From assembly GCF_000964545.1 (NCBI RefSeq), contig NZ_BBVD01000003.1:1-64000 (forward strand): a stretch of 64,000 nt of DNA. The letters are read 5' to 3'. Under the pieces are notes generated by a model. It saw only the letters and a list, made by a program, of their open reading frames with translations. It ran no database searches and had not been told where the DNA came from. Both the position numbers and the translations under genes were made by a program. Below, one piece after another: positions 1-8,424 of the stretch (positions are counted from its first letter, which is position 1; every line of letters begins with the position of its first letter). This DNA is from Comamonas thiooxydans. GTDB taxonomy: Bacteria; Pseudomonadota; Gammaproteobacteria; Burkholderiales; Burkholderiaceae_C.

Positions 1-54
1 GACACGCTTGACGGGTACAAGGATTTTCATGAGAAAGCTCTTTCCTGGTTTTGA
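1..54 (+). CDS. possible C-terminal end of an unidentified protein
   Basis: Frame 1 is open from the window edge through 17 codons and ends with TGA at 52-54, twelve bases before the stop of the convergent gene at 67. The residues (DTLDGYKDFHEKALSWF) look like an ordinary protein end. No domain can be assigned from so little, and a chance open frame is possible. Confidence 0.3.
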   Translation, partial: DTLDGYKDFHEKALSWF

Positions 55-66
55 AGAGTGAAAGGC

Positions 67-1041
67 TTAGCGGGCCAGGCCCGCTAGCCGCTCGTTGATC
101 AGTGCATGGGCCTCGCCCATGATGCCGTCGATCAGTTGCGCAACCGTCGGCACATCGTGGATCAGGCCAGCCACCATGCCGCAGGACCAGACGCCCGCGT
201 CCATGTCGCCGTCGTGCATGATGCGCGGATAGACGCCAGCCACTTCGGGCGCAATGTCGGCAAAGGTGATGGCCGCGCCCAGCTCGCGCTCTTTTTGCAG
301 CAGGCGTTCGGTGGCGGAGTTGGTCAGCACGCGCTCGGTGTTGCGCAGCGGGCGCATGACCAGGCGGGTGTCCAGCTCGCTGGCTGCAACGATAGCCTGC
401 TTGACCTTGTCGTGTACGGGTGCCTCTTTCGTGGCGATGAAGCGCGTGCCCATGTTGATGCCTTCGGCGCCCAACGCCAGCGCGGCCACCAGGGAGCGAC
501 CGTCGGCCATGCCGCCCGAGGCGACAAAGGGAATCTTCAGTTCTTCGGCAGCGCGCGGCAGCAGGATGAAGTTGGGGATGTCGTCCTCGCCCGGATGGCC
601 GCCGCATTCGAAGCCGTCCACGCTGATGGCATCGCAGCCGATGGCCTCGGCCTTGAGCGCATGGCGCACCGAGGTGCACTTGTGGATGACCTTGATGCCA
701 GCTTCCTTGAGCGCGGGCAGCCATTTCTGCGGGTTGTTGCCGGCCGTCTCGACCACCTTGACGCCGCCTTCGATGATGGCCTTGACATAGCCCGGATAGT
801 CAGGCGGGTTGACCGAAGGCAGAAAGGTCAGGTTGACGCCAAAGGGCTTGTCCGTCATCTCGCGGCAGCGCGCGATCTCGCGCGCCAGCAACTCGGGCGT
901 GCGCTGTGTCAGGCCCGTGATGATGCCCAGTCCTCCGGCATTGGAGACGGCAGCGGCCAGCTCGGCCAGGCCCACATGGTGCATGCCACCCTGGATGATG
1001 GGGTGCTCCATGCCAAAGAGTTCGGTGATGCGTGTCTTCAT
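67..1041 (-). CDS. nitronate monooxygenase / 2-nitropropane dioxygenase-like flavoprotein
   Basis: 324 aa, a TIM-barrel FMN protein of the NPD family. The N-terminus contains the PIIQGGM signature. The middle has the segment from ISVDGFECGGHPGE to FVASGGMADGRSL, and then GTRFIAT, all typical FMN/phosphate-binding loops of this family. The start at 1041 is preferred over the longer frame from 1062 because it clears the stop of the upstream gene at 1049 and has GGAG about 11 bases upstream. It is the last gene of the operon running from 11999. Members oxidise alkyl nitronates or serve as enoyl-ACP reductase-like flavoenzymes. Next to acyl-CoA genes it could be a 2-enoyl reductase or an accessory oxidase, so the substrate is unknown. 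Confidence 0.85.
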   Translation of the reverse strand: MKTRITELFGMEHPIIQGGMHHVGLAELAAAVSNAGGLGIITGLTQRTPELLAREIARCREMTDKPFGVNLTFLPSVNPPDYPGYVKAIIEGGVKVVETAGNNPQKWLPALKEAGIKVIHKCTSVRHALKAEAIGCDAISVDGFECGGHPGEDDIPNFILLPRAAEELKIPFVASGGMADGRSLVAALALGAEGINMGTRFIATKEAPVHDKVKQAIVAASELDTRLVMRPLRNTERVLTNSATERLLQKERELGAAITFADIAPEVAGVYPRIMHDGDMDAGVWSCGMVAGLIHDVPTVAQLIDGIMGEAHALINERLAGLAR

Positions 1042-1048
1042 GTAGTTG

Positions 1049-2062
1049 TCACTCCACTGCAATGCCCTTGTCGCGGATCAGCTGGCCCCAGCGCGTGTAG
1101 TCCTGCTGGATGCGCTGGCCCAGCTGGGCGGGATTCTGGAAGGTGGCGATGGCGCCCGCGTGGAGCAGCTTGCTCTGGATGTCCTTGTCGGCCAGTATCT
1201 GCTGGACTTCGGAGGCGATGCGGTCAACCACGGCCTTGGGCGTGTCCTTCGGCGCGAGCAGACCACCCCAGGAAACGGCGTCATAGCCCTTGATGCCCTG
1301 CTCGGCAATGGTCCTGGTGTCGGGCAGCATGCTCACGCGCTGGGGCGAGCCCACGGCGATGGCTCGCAGCTTGCCGGCCTGAATATGAGGCAGCGCAGCC
1401 ACGAGGTCTGCATACATGATGGGCACCTGGCCGCCGATGGTGTCGGTGATGGCGGGCACGCCGCCCTTGTAGGGCACATGCTGCATGTCGAAGCCGGCCA
1501 TCTGCTTGAGCAGCTCCATGCTCAGGTGGCCGAAGCTGCCGGCGCCCGAGCTGGTGTAGTTGAGCGCTGATTTCCGGGCCTTGGCGTGGGCGATCAGGCT
1601 CTTGAGATCGGTGACATCGGGCAAAAGCGTGGGATTGACCACGATGACGATGGGCAGGTCATAGACCGTGGCCACGGGCGCGAAATCCTTGACGGTGTCG
1701 TAGCCGGCCTTCTTGTACAGATGGGGGGCCAGCAGCGTGGGCGTGGCCAGCATCATCAGCGTGTAGCCGTCGGCCGGACTCTTGGCGACCTGCACGGCCG
1801 CGATGGAGCCCGAGGCGCCGGGGCGGTTTTCCACCACCACGGTCTGCTTGAGGCGCTCGCCCAGCTTCTGGCCCACGATGCGCGATGCCGTATCGGTAGG
1901 GCCACCGGCCGGAAAAGGCACGACCAGGCGCAGCATCTTGGCTGGCCAGTCGGTCTCGGCCAGTGCGCCGCCGGCCAGGCCGGCCAGCAACGGCGCGGCA
2001 GCCAGTGCCAGAACGCTGCGCCGGCTGGTGCAGGCCTTAAGTGCGGGATTGCGCTTGTGCAT
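1049..2062 (-). CDS. TctC/Bug-family periplasmic solute-binding receptor
   Basis: 337 aa. The N-terminal signal region contains twin arginines (TSRRSVLALAAAPLLAG), so Tat or Sec export. The mature protein begins WPAKMLRLVVPFPAGGPTDTASRIVG, the diagnostic first strand of Bug receptors, and continues with the family's NRPGASG and KSPADGYTL segments. The start is set by AGGAGAC just upstream of the ATG at 2062. Bug proteins deliver carboxylates to tripartite tricarboxylate transporters or act as orphan sensors. No TctA/TctB membrane genes are in the window, so it must use a transporter encoded elsewhere. It is the second of two adjacent receptors, and its stop is 7 bp from the start of the flavoprotein gene. 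Confidence 0.93.
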   Translation of the reverse strand: MHKRNPALKACTSRRSVLALAAAPLLAGLAGGALAETDWPAKMLRLVVPFPAGGPTDTASRIVGQKLGERLKQTVVVENRPGASGSIAAVQVAKSPADGYTLMMLATPTLLAPHLYKKAGYDTVKDFAPVATVYDLPIVIVVNPTLLPDVTDLKSLIAHAKARKSALNYTSSGAGSFGHLSMELLKQMAGFDMQHVPYKGGVPAITDTIGGQVPIMYADLVAALPHIQAGKLRAIAVGSPQRVSMLPDTRTIAEQGIKGYDAVSWGGLLAPKDTPKAVVDRIASEVQQILADKDIQSKLLHAGAIATFQNPAQLGQRIQQDYTRWGQLIRDKGIAVE

Positions 2063-2194
2063 GAAGTCTCCTGTCAAAGCTGTCTCAGCAGTCGTCGGTG
2101 GTGGCCCACTGCCGCAGGCCGTAAAAATCAGTCACTCAGTGATCCATGGCGCTGCGCGCCACCCGCAGCCCATGAACCCGGCGCAGCCCAAAGC

Positions 2195-2318
2195 CAGGGG
2201 CAGCGAGCAAGGGCCTACGCCGGCCGCGCCGCCCCGCAGCGAGGGTGTCGCCGGCCGCCCGTATGCCCCCCTTCAAGGGGGAAGGCGCGGGGCCGCCCAG
2301 GCGAAGCGACTCAGGGGG
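2195..2318 (-). repeat. stop-anchored GC-rich repeat, copy A
   Basis: Read on the minus strand, it starts two bases after the stop of the receptor gene at 2320 with CCCCCTGAG, followed by CGCTTCGCC, a CTTCCCCC/GGGGG hairpin and a distal GCTGCGGGGCGGC block ending in GGCCCTTGCTCGCTG. It is one of nine copies in the window. Confidence 0.85.
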
Positions 2319-2319
2319 T

Positions 2320-3336
2320 TCAATCAAGCTTGGCGCCAGCCTGCTCGACCAGCGCTTTCCAGACCGGCATATCGCGCTGGTAGTTGTCGCGGAAGGCCTG
2401 GGGGCTGTTCATCATGGGGATGAAGCCGGCGCCCGTGATGCGCTCCAGCACCTTGGGGTCCTTGATGATCTCGCGCAGGTGGCCATAGAGCTGGTCCACG
2501 ACTTCCTTGGACGTGCCGGCAGGCGCGCCCATGGCCACCCAGCCGTAGATCGAATAGGCGTCGTCGGTCACGCCCTGCTCGAAGATGGTTGGAACCTTGG
2601 GCAGGATTTCCATGCGTTCCTTGCCGGTCACGCCGATGGCCTTGAGGCGGCCCGAATCGATGAAAGGCTTGGTGTTGAGGGCGCTGGAAAAGCACAGCTG
2701 CAGCTGGCCGCCGATCAGCTCCTGGATCATGGGTGCCTCGCCCTTGTAGGCCGCATGGTTCATGTCGGCATCCATGGTCTTGCTCATATAGGCACCGGCC
2801 AGATGGGCGTACGAGCCCACGCCCCAGGAGCCATAGGACAGCTTGCCCTTGTGTGCTTTCACATAGGCCAGCAGCTCCTTCATATTGTTGGCCGGCACCG
2901 AAGGATGGACGACCAGCGTTACGGGCGCCGCGGCGATCTGGCTGATCAGCGCGATGTCTTTTTGCGGGTTGTAGGGCAGCTTGGTGTAGAGGAACTGGTT
3001 GATCAGCATGGAGGTGCTGAGCGAGACCATCAGCGTATGGCCATCGGGCGCGGCCTTGGCCACGGCCTCGGTGCCGAGGATGCCGGCCGCGCCGCCGCGG
3101 TTGTCGATGACCACGGGCTGGCCCAGGCGCTTGGCCAGGACCTCGCCGATGGTGCGCGCGATGATGTCGGTGGCGCCGCCCGCGTTGAAGGGCACGACCA
3201 CGCGAATTGGCTTTGCGGGCCAGGCCGGCTTGCCTGCCTGCGCAAGGGCGCTGCCGGCACCCGTGGCCAGCAGGCTGCCGCCGCCGATGGCGGCCAGCCC
3301 TTGCAGAAGATCGCGGCGTGTGACTTGGATGCTCAT
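2320..3336 (-). CDS. TctC/Bug-family periplasmic solute-binding receptor
   Basis: 338 aa. It starts with a clear Tat-type leader (TRRDLLQGLAAIGGGSLLATGAGSALAQA), then WPAKPIRVVVPFNAGGATDIIARTIGE, the Bug signature. GGAGA lies 6 bases upstream of the start. It is a paralogue of the receptor at 1049-2062 but clearly diverged. Bug receptors bind organic acids through a water-bridged carboxylate. Some close the binding cleft on dicarboxylates such as adipate, which would fit the PimC/PimD-like enzymes upstream. The ligand is inferred from context only. Confidence 0.93.
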   Translation of the reverse strand: MSIQVTRRDLLQGLAAIGGGSLLATGAGSALAQAGKPAWPAKPIRVVVPFNAGGATDIIARTIGEVLAKRLGQPVVIDNRGGAAGILGTEAVAKAAPDGHTLMVSLSTSMLINQFLYTKLPYNPQKDIALISQIAAAPVTLVVHPSVPANNMKELLAYVKAHKGKLSYGSWGVGSYAHLAGAYMSKTMDADMNHAAYKGEAPMIQELIGGQLQLCFSSALNTKPFIDSGRLKAIGVTGKERMEILPKVPTIFEQGVTDDAYSIYGWVAMGAPAGTSKEVVDQLYGHLREIIKDPKVLERITGAGFIPMMNSPQAFRDNYQRDMPVWKALVEQAGAKLD

Positions 3337-3444
3337 GGTTTGTCTCCTATGAAGTCGCTGTCTTTATCTGCCGTCTTGCGCGGCCTTTAATCTTGCTTTT
3401 GAGTTATTTATGGCTCTAGAAGATGTCCGCGGCCTGTGAGCCTG

Positions 3445-3547
3445 ACACGGCCCAACAGGGACACCGAGCAAGGGCCGCCCCCGCAGCGAGGGTGTCGTCC
3501 CCTCCCGCGAAGCGAGAGAGGGGAAGCCGCACAGCGGCTCAGGGGGT
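3445..3547 (-). repeat. stop-anchored GC-rich repeat, copy B
   Basis: On the minus strand it begins four bases after the stop codon at 3551 with CCCCCTGAGCCGCT. An inner hairpin of CTCTCTCGCTTCGCGGGAG type follows, then GACGACACCCTCGCTGCGG. Same orientation to its gene as the other copies. Confidence 0.85.
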
Positions 3548-3550
3548 GCT

Positions 3551-4798
3551 TCATGAAGGCTCCTGGGGCAGCGTGAGAACGCCCTTGGCTTGCAGGTCCT
3601 GCAATTGCGCATCATCGAGCGTCAGCAGGCGCTGCAGCACTTCTCGCGTGCCCTCACCCAGCGTGGGCGGTGCATGGCGGATGGGCAGACGCTGTCCGTC
3701 CAGGCGGTAGGGCGGCGCGAACACGGGCGTGGTGCCGACCACGGGATGGGGCATGTCGCGCAGCAGGCCGCTGCGGCGCGTGCGCTCGCTGGTCAGGGCC
3801 TCGTGCAGGCCGGCCACACGGCCGCAGGGAATGCCTGCAGCCGTCAGGCGCTCCAGCAACTGGTCGCGCGGGAAGCTGCCAATCAGCGTCTTGAGCATGG
3901 GCAGCAGCTCCAGCCGGTTCCTGGCCCGGTTGACGTTGGTGGAGAAGCGCTGGTCCTCGACGATGTCAGGGCGCATGATGACTTGACGGCAGAACTTGTC
4001 GAACTGACTGTTGTTGCCCACGGCAATGATCAGCGGACCGTCGGCGGCCTCGTACATGCCGTAGGGCACGATGGAGGGGTGGGCATTGCCGTAGCGCTCG
4101 GGGTCGCGCCCCAGTTGCAGGGCATCCAGGCCGTAGTAGCCTGTGACCGTGATGCCGCTGTCGTACAGCGCCATCTCTATGAGCCGGCCCTTGCCCGTGC
4201 GCTCGCGGCGGAACAAGGCGGCCAGCACTGCCTGGGCTGCATACATGCCGGTTACCAGATCCACCACGGCCACGCCGAATTTGAGCGGCGGCATGCCTGC
4301 CTCGCCGTTGAGCGCCATCAGGCCCGCCTCGCCCTGAATCACCAGATCGTAGCCGGGGCGCTTGGCCTCGGGGCCGCTGCTGTCATAGCCAGCCACTGCG
4401 CAATAGATCAGGTCGGGCTTGATGGCCTTGAGCTGCTCGTAGCCCAGACCCAGCTTCTCGGCGCCGCCGGTCTTGAAGTTGTGGATGAGCACGTCGAACT
4501 GAGGCAGCAGTTCATGGAGGATCTTCACGCCCTCGGGCGTTTGCAGATCCAGCGTGATGGACCGCTTGTTGCGGTTCATGCTGTTGTAGTAAGTGGTCTC
4601 GGTCTTGCCGATGCGAATGCCCCAGTCACGCGTATCGTCGCCGCGGCCCGGGTGCTCGACCTTGACCACCTCGGCGCCGAAGTCGGCCAGAACCATGCCG
4701 CACAGCGGCCCGGCGAAGACGCGGGACAGATCAAGTACTCGCACCCCCTCCAGCGGGAAGTCGATGTCCTGGTTCTGTTCGGTATTGCTGTCGGCCAT
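3551..4798 (-). CDS. class III (CaiB/BaiF) acyl-CoA transferase
   Basis: 415 aa. The N-terminal segment LEGVRVLDLSRVFAGPLCGMVLADFGAEVVKVEHPGRGDDTR is the family III signature. RNKRSITLDLQTPEG and the catalytic-Asp region (GYDLVIQGEAGLMALNG) follow. The start at 4798 is chosen because AAGGAG lies 12 bases upstream and it lies beyond the stop of the preceding gene at 4839. The enzyme would activate the pathway's acid by moving CoA from a donor thioester, replacing the acid-CoA ligase of the Rhodopseudomonas pim operon. Acid and donor are unknown. Confidence 0.93.
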   Translation of the reverse strand: MADSNTEQNQDIDFPLEGVRVLDLSRVFAGPLCGMVLADFGAEVVKVEHPGRGDDTRDWGIRIGKTETTYYNSMNRNKRSITLDLQTPEGVKILHELLPQFDVLIHNFKTGGAEKLGLGYEQLKAIKPDLIYCAVAGYDSSGPEAKRPGYDLVIQGEAGLMALNGEAGMPPLKFGVAVVDLVTGMYAAQAVLAALFRRERTGKGRLIEMALYDSGITVTGYYGLDALQLGRDPERYGNAHPSIVPYGMYEAADGPLIIAVGNNSQFDKFCRQVIMRPDIVEDQRFSTNVNRARNRLELLPMLKTLIGSFPRDQLLERLTAAGIPCGRVAGLHEALTSERTRRSGLLRDMPHPVVGTTPVFAPPYRLDGQRLPIRHAPPTLGEGTREVLQRLLTLDDAQLQDLQAKGVLTLPQEPS

Positions 4799-4838
4799 CT
4801 GCCTTTTCTCCTTGGAAAATCTTGGTTTCGTCGAGCGC

Positions 4839-5630
4839 TCAAGCACGCAGTTTGGTGAAATCGGCGCTGCGCTTTTCGAGAAAGGCTGCAATGCCTTCAC
4901 GGGACTCCTCGCTCCCCTGCGAGCGCACCATGTGCTGCGCTTCCAGCTCCAGTTGCTGCTCCAGCGTATTGCGCGGCGCCTGCCGGCACAGGTCCTTGAT
5001 CAAGGCCGTGGCCTGGTCCGGGCCGGTAGCGATCTGGGCGGCCAGCGCGACGGCATCGACCAGAGCCTGGCCGGGCTCGGCCAGGCGGTTGACGGGGCCC
5101 AGAGCGTACATGCGTTCGCCGCTGATGCGCTCGCCGGTCAGGCACAGCTCGGTCAAGACCTGCCGCGAGACGAACTCGGCCAGAAAGGCCGTGGCGCCAC
5201 CGTCGGGCGTCAGACCCACTTTCACATAGGCCACTGAGAACAGGCTGTCGCGGGCGGCCACCAGCATATCGCAGGCCAGGGCCAGCGACAGGCCCGCGCC
5301 CGCTGCCGCGCCTTCGACGGCAGCGATGACGGGTTTGGGGCAGTCGCGCACGGCACGAATCAGATCGTGCAGGCCTTCGAGCTTTTCTCGGCGCTGCCCC
5401 ACGGGCAGTTCGCGGCGCCTGGCCAGTTGGCGCAGATCGCCACCGGCGCAGAAATGGCCGCCCTCGCCCGTGAGCACGACCGCGCCCACACTGGCGTCAG
5501 CCGCAGCATCCGCCAGCGCGGTCGTGACGGCCGCGTAGAACGCGGGCGACAACGCATTGCGCGCAGCCGGATTGTTGTTGCTCAGCACCAGTACGGCACC
5601 TTCGCGGCGGGTCAGCAGGACTTCACTCAT
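4839..5630 (-). CDS. enoyl-CoA hydratase/isomerase family protein
   Basis: 263 aa, the full length of a crotonase. NNPAARNALSPAF, the oxyanion-hole loop GEGGHFCAGGDLRQLA and KPVIAAVEGAAAGAGLSLALACDMLVAA are the standard CoA-binding and oxyanion segments. The start has GGAGA 8 bases upstream. It sits between the PimD-like dehydrogenase and the CoA-transferase in one operon. It is distinct from the crotonase domain of the fusion protein at 9882-11999, so it may handle a different chain length or an isomerisation step. Confidence 0.92.
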   Translation of the reverse strand: MSEVLLTRREGAVLVLSNNNPAARNALSPAFYAAVTTALADAAADASVGAVVLTGEGGHFCAGGDLRQLARRRELPVGQRREKLEGLHDLIRAVRDCPKPVIAAVEGAAAGAGLSLALACDMLVAARDSLFSVAYVKVGLTPDGGATAFLAEFVSRQVLTELCLTGERISGERMYALGPVNRLAEPGQALVDAVALAAQIATGPDQATALIKDLCRQAPRNTLEQQLELEAQHMVRSQGSEESREGIAAFLEKRSADFTKLRA

Positions 5631-5683
5631 CTTCGTTCTCCAGTTTTAGGCAGCACTTACCGCCTGTAGCCGCCCCCCTCCGC

Positions 5684-5800
5684 CAAGGACAGCCAGCAAG
5701 GGCCTACGCCGGCCGCGCCGCCCCGCAGCGAGGCTGTCGTCCCCCTCCCCTAGCGCGCAGCGCGTAGAGAGAGGGGGAAGGCGCGAAGCGACTCAGGGGG
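5684..5800 (-). repeat. stop-anchored GC-rich repeat, copy C
   Basis: On the minus strand it begins nine bases after the stop at 5810 with CCCCCTGAGTCGCTTCGC. It has an inner stem around the TACGCGCTGCGCGC region and ends with GGCCCTTGCTGGCTGTCC. Confidence 0.85.
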
Positions 5801-5809
5801 TAGCTCATT

Positions 5810-6937
5810 TCAGCCCAAGGCCATGAAACGCGCCAGGTGATGATCCTCGTCGCCAAACTGGTGGTCGATCATGACCAATCGCTTGGCGTAATGCGACAGC
5901 GGCAGCTCCCAGGTCATGCCGATGCCGCCATGCATCTGTATGCTTTCCTCGGCCACCAGGGTCCCCACGGAGCCCACGGTGTACTTGGCGGCTGACAGCA
6001 TCTTCTCGCGCTCCGTGCCCTGGGCGTTGTCGATGGCATCGGCCGCATTGATGACGGTGGAGCGCACCTGCTCCACCTCCAGCAACAGATCGGCCATGCG
6101 GTGCTGCAGCGCCTGGAAGCTGCCGATGACCACGCCGAACTGCTTGCGCGTCTGCAGATACTCCAGCGTGTTCTGCTTGGCCACATCCATGGCGCCCAGG
6201 GCCTCGGCAGCCAGCGCCAGCAAGGCAAAGCCCTGCACATGCTCTAGCACGGCATGGCCCCGGCCCTCGGCACCCAGCAGCGCATCCTCACCCAGCTGCA
6301 CGTTTTCGAAAGTCAGCTCGGCGGCGCGGCCGCCTTCCATACGGCTGTAGCCACGCTTGACGATGCCGGCGGCGTTGCCGTCGACCAGGAACAGGCTGAT
6401 GCCGGCAGTATCGAACATGCCGCCTGCAGTGCGCGCCGACACCAGCAGCAGACCGGCCTTTTCGCCAAAGGCCACCACGCTCTTGGCGCCGTTGAGCACC
6501 CAGCCCGTGGCGGTCCTGGCCGCCGTGGCCGTGACCTTGTTGAGCTCGTAGTGACTGCCCGGTTCGTCGTGCGCCAGGGCAGCGATCACGCCGCCGGCGA
6601 TGATGTCCTCCAGTTGGCGCTTCTGCGCTTCGGTGCCGGCCGCAATCAGGGCCTGGCCCACGACCAGCGCCCCCAGCAAGGGCTCGGCCACCAGGCCACG
6701 GCCCAGCGACTCGAACACCACGCTGATGTCAAAGCCCGATCCGCCAAAGCCGCCCTCCTCTTCGGGGAACAGCGCGCCGATCGCGCCCAGCTCGGCAAAT
6801 TGCGCATACAGCGCCGGGCTGTGACCTTCTGCACCATAGGCCAAATGGTTGCGCTGTTCGATACCGTACTGCTCGGCCACAAAGCGGTTCAGGCTGTCCG
6901 CCAGCATGCGGCGGTCTTCGGTGTGTGTGAAGTTCAT
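5810..6937 (-). CDS. acyl-CoA dehydrogenase, PimD-like small subunit
   Basis: 375 aa, FAD-dependent acyl-CoA dehydrogenase fold. The N-terminal helix domain (FTHTEDRRMLADSLNRFVAEQYG) is followed by the FAD segment ALAHDEPGSHYELNKV and the C-terminal QMHGGIGMTWELPLSHYAKRL. The last contains the glycine-rich motif and the position occupied by the catalytic base in relatives. It pairs with the dehydrogenase at 7077-8276 exactly as the large and small subunits of pimeloyl-CoA dehydrogenase are paired in Rhodopseudomonas. It probably forms a heteromer oxidising a medium-chain or dicarboxylic acyl-CoA, with electrons passing to ETF. Substrate is inferred. Confidence 0.9.
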   Translation of the reverse strand: MNFTHTEDRRMLADSLNRFVAEQYGIEQRNHLAYGAEGHSPALYAQFAELGAIGALFPEEEGGFGGSGFDISVVFESLGRGLVAEPLLGALVVGQALIAAGTEAQKRQLEDIIAGGVIAALAHDEPGSHYELNKVTATAARTATGWVLNGAKSVVAFGEKAGLLLVSARTAGGMFDTAGISLFLVDGNAAGIVKRGYSRMEGGRAAELTFENVQLGEDALLGAEGRGHAVLEHVQGFALLALAAEALGAMDVAKQNTLEYLQTRKQFGVVIGSFQALQHRMADLLLEVEQVRSTVINAADAIDNAQGTEREKMLSAAKYTVGSVGTLVAEESIQMHGGIGMTWELPLSHYAKRLVMIDHQFGDEDHHLARFMALG

Positions 6938-6996
6938 GACAAATTCTTTCTACCCAATCGAACGAATCGGTGTCGCATGCCACCGCCCGGTTCGCC

Positions 6997-7073
6997 AGGG
7001 ACGCCCAGCAAGGGCCGCCCCGCAGCAAGGGCGTCGTCCCCCCGGGGGGAAGGCGCGCAGCGACTCAGGGGGG
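6997..7073 (-). repeat. stop-anchored GC-rich repeat, copy D
   Basis: A shorter copy of about 77 bp. On the minus strand it starts four bases after the stop at 7077 with CCCCCTGAGTCGCTGCGCGCC. The inner stem is reduced to CCCCCCGGGGGG, and the distal GACGCCCTTGCTGCGGGGCGG block is kept. Confidence 0.82.
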
Positions 7074-7076
7074 ATT

Positions 7077-8276
7077 TCACAAGCCCAGAATCATCTTGGA
7101 GATGATGTTCTTCTGGATTTCGTTGGAGCCACCGAAGATCGACAGCTTGCGGTAGTTGAAGTAGTTGGCCGAGGCCGTGGCGGCTTCGTCGATGCCGCCT
7201 ACGGGCGCCTGGTCATGGCCTTCGTACTGGGCCTCGTCGATATAGGGCACGGCATACACGCCCATGGCGCGGCGGATCAGCGACAGGATTTCCTGGCGGA
7301 TCTCGGTGCCGCGAATCTTCAGCATGGAGCTTTCGGCACCGGGCACGCCGCCACCGGCCACGGCGGCAATCACGCGCAGATTGGTGGTCTTCATGTTCTC
7401 CAGGTCGATCTCGACGCGCGCCATGCGGGCCGCGAACAGCGGGTCCTGGTTCAGCGGCTGGCCGTTCTTGTGCACCTTGGCGGCGATGACCTTGAGCTTG
7501 GCCAGAGCCGAGATGCAAAAGCCCACGCCAGCAATGCCGGTGCGCTCGTAGGTCAGCAGATACTTGGCATAGGTCCAGCCCCGGTTTTCCTCGCCCACCA
7601 GATTCTCGACAGGCACCTTCACATCGGTGAAGAAGACTTCGTTGACTTCCTTGTCGCCGTCCAGCGTGCGGATGGGGCGCAGCTCCACGCCGGGGCTGTT
7701 CATGTCCACCAGCAAAAAGCTGATGCCGGCCTGGGCCTTGGCCTCGCGGTTGGTGCGCACCAGGCAGAAGATCATATTGGCGTGCTGGCCCTGGGTGGTC
7801 CAGGTCTTCTGGCCGTTGACGATGTAGAAGTCCCCATCGCGCACGGCCGTGGTCTTCACCGAGGCCAGATCGGAGCCCGCGCCGGGCTCGGAATAGCCCT
7901 GACACCACCAGTCCTGCCCGCTCAGAATGCGCGGCAGCCAGTACTTCTTTTGCTGCTCGTTGCCGTACTTGATCAGCACCGGCCCCAGCATGTTCACGCC
8001 GAAGGGCACGATGCGCGGGCCACCGGCCAGGGCGCATTCGGTGTCGAAGATGAACTTCTCGACCGCCCCCCAGCCCGGGCCGCCATGCTCCTGGGGCCAG
8101 TGATTCGCATACCAGCCGCGCTCGTTGAGAATGGCATGCCATTCATCCTGATCAGCCTTGCTCAGGCGCTGGCCGGCCTTGACCTTGGCAGAAATATGCT
8201 TGGGCAGCTTTTCCTTGAGAAAACTCTGCACCTCGGCGCGAAACGCCTCTTCCTGGGGGGTGAATTGCAAATCCAT
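7077..8276 (-). CDS. acyl-CoA dehydrogenase, PimC-like large subunit
   Basis: 399 aa. Family segments in order: MDLQFTPQEEAFRAEV, WWCQGYSEPGAGSDLASVKTTA (FAD/substrate), NGQKTWTT, LDGDKEVNEVFFTDVKVP and FNYRKLSIFGGSNEIQKNII. These resemble pimeloyl-CoA dehydrogenase large subunit PimC closely. The ATG at 8276 is chosen because AGGAAAT precedes it by 8 bases; earlier in-frame starts lie in the intergenic repeat. It is co-transcribed with the PimD-like subunit downstream and the thiolase upstream. The dicarboxylate substrate is inferred from this pairing. Confidence 0.92.
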   Translation of the reverse strand: MDLQFTPQEEAFRAEVQSFLKEKLPKHISAKVKAGQRLSKADQDEWHAILNERGWYANHWPQEHGGPGWGAVEKFIFDTECALAGGPRIVPFGVNMLGPVLIKYGNEQQKKYWLPRILSGQDWWCQGYSEPGAGSDLASVKTTAVRDGDFYIVNGQKTWTTQGQHANMIFCLVRTNREAKAQAGISFLLVDMNSPGVELRPIRTLDGDKEVNEVFFTDVKVPVENLVGEENRGWTYAKYLLTYERTGIAGVGFCISALAKLKVIAAKVHKNGQPLNQDPLFAARMARVEIDLENMKTTNLRVIAAVAGGGVPGAESSMLKIRGTEIRQEILSLIRRAMGVYAVPYIDEAQYEGHDQAPVGGIDEAATASANYFNYRKLSIFGGSNEIQKNIISKMILGL

Positions 8277-8349
8277 TGCTATTTCCTGGTAGTCCATGGC
8301 GCTGCTTCTGGCGCCTTTAATCTTCAAACTGGCATGCTCTTGCGCCAGA

Positions 8350-8423
8350 GGCTGCAAGCAAGGGCCGCCCCGCAGCAATGCAGCCGTCCCCCCTTGGGGG
8401 AAGACGCGCAGCGGCTCAGGGGG
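8350..8423 (-). repeat. stop-anchored GC-rich repeat, copy E
   Basis: A short copy that begins one base after the stop at 8425 (minus strand: CCCCCTGAGCCGCTGCGCG). The CTTCCCCCAAGGGGGGA stem and the distal GCTGCATTGCTGCGGGGCGG block with the GGCCCTTGC end follow. Confidence 0.82.
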
Positions 8424-8424
8424 A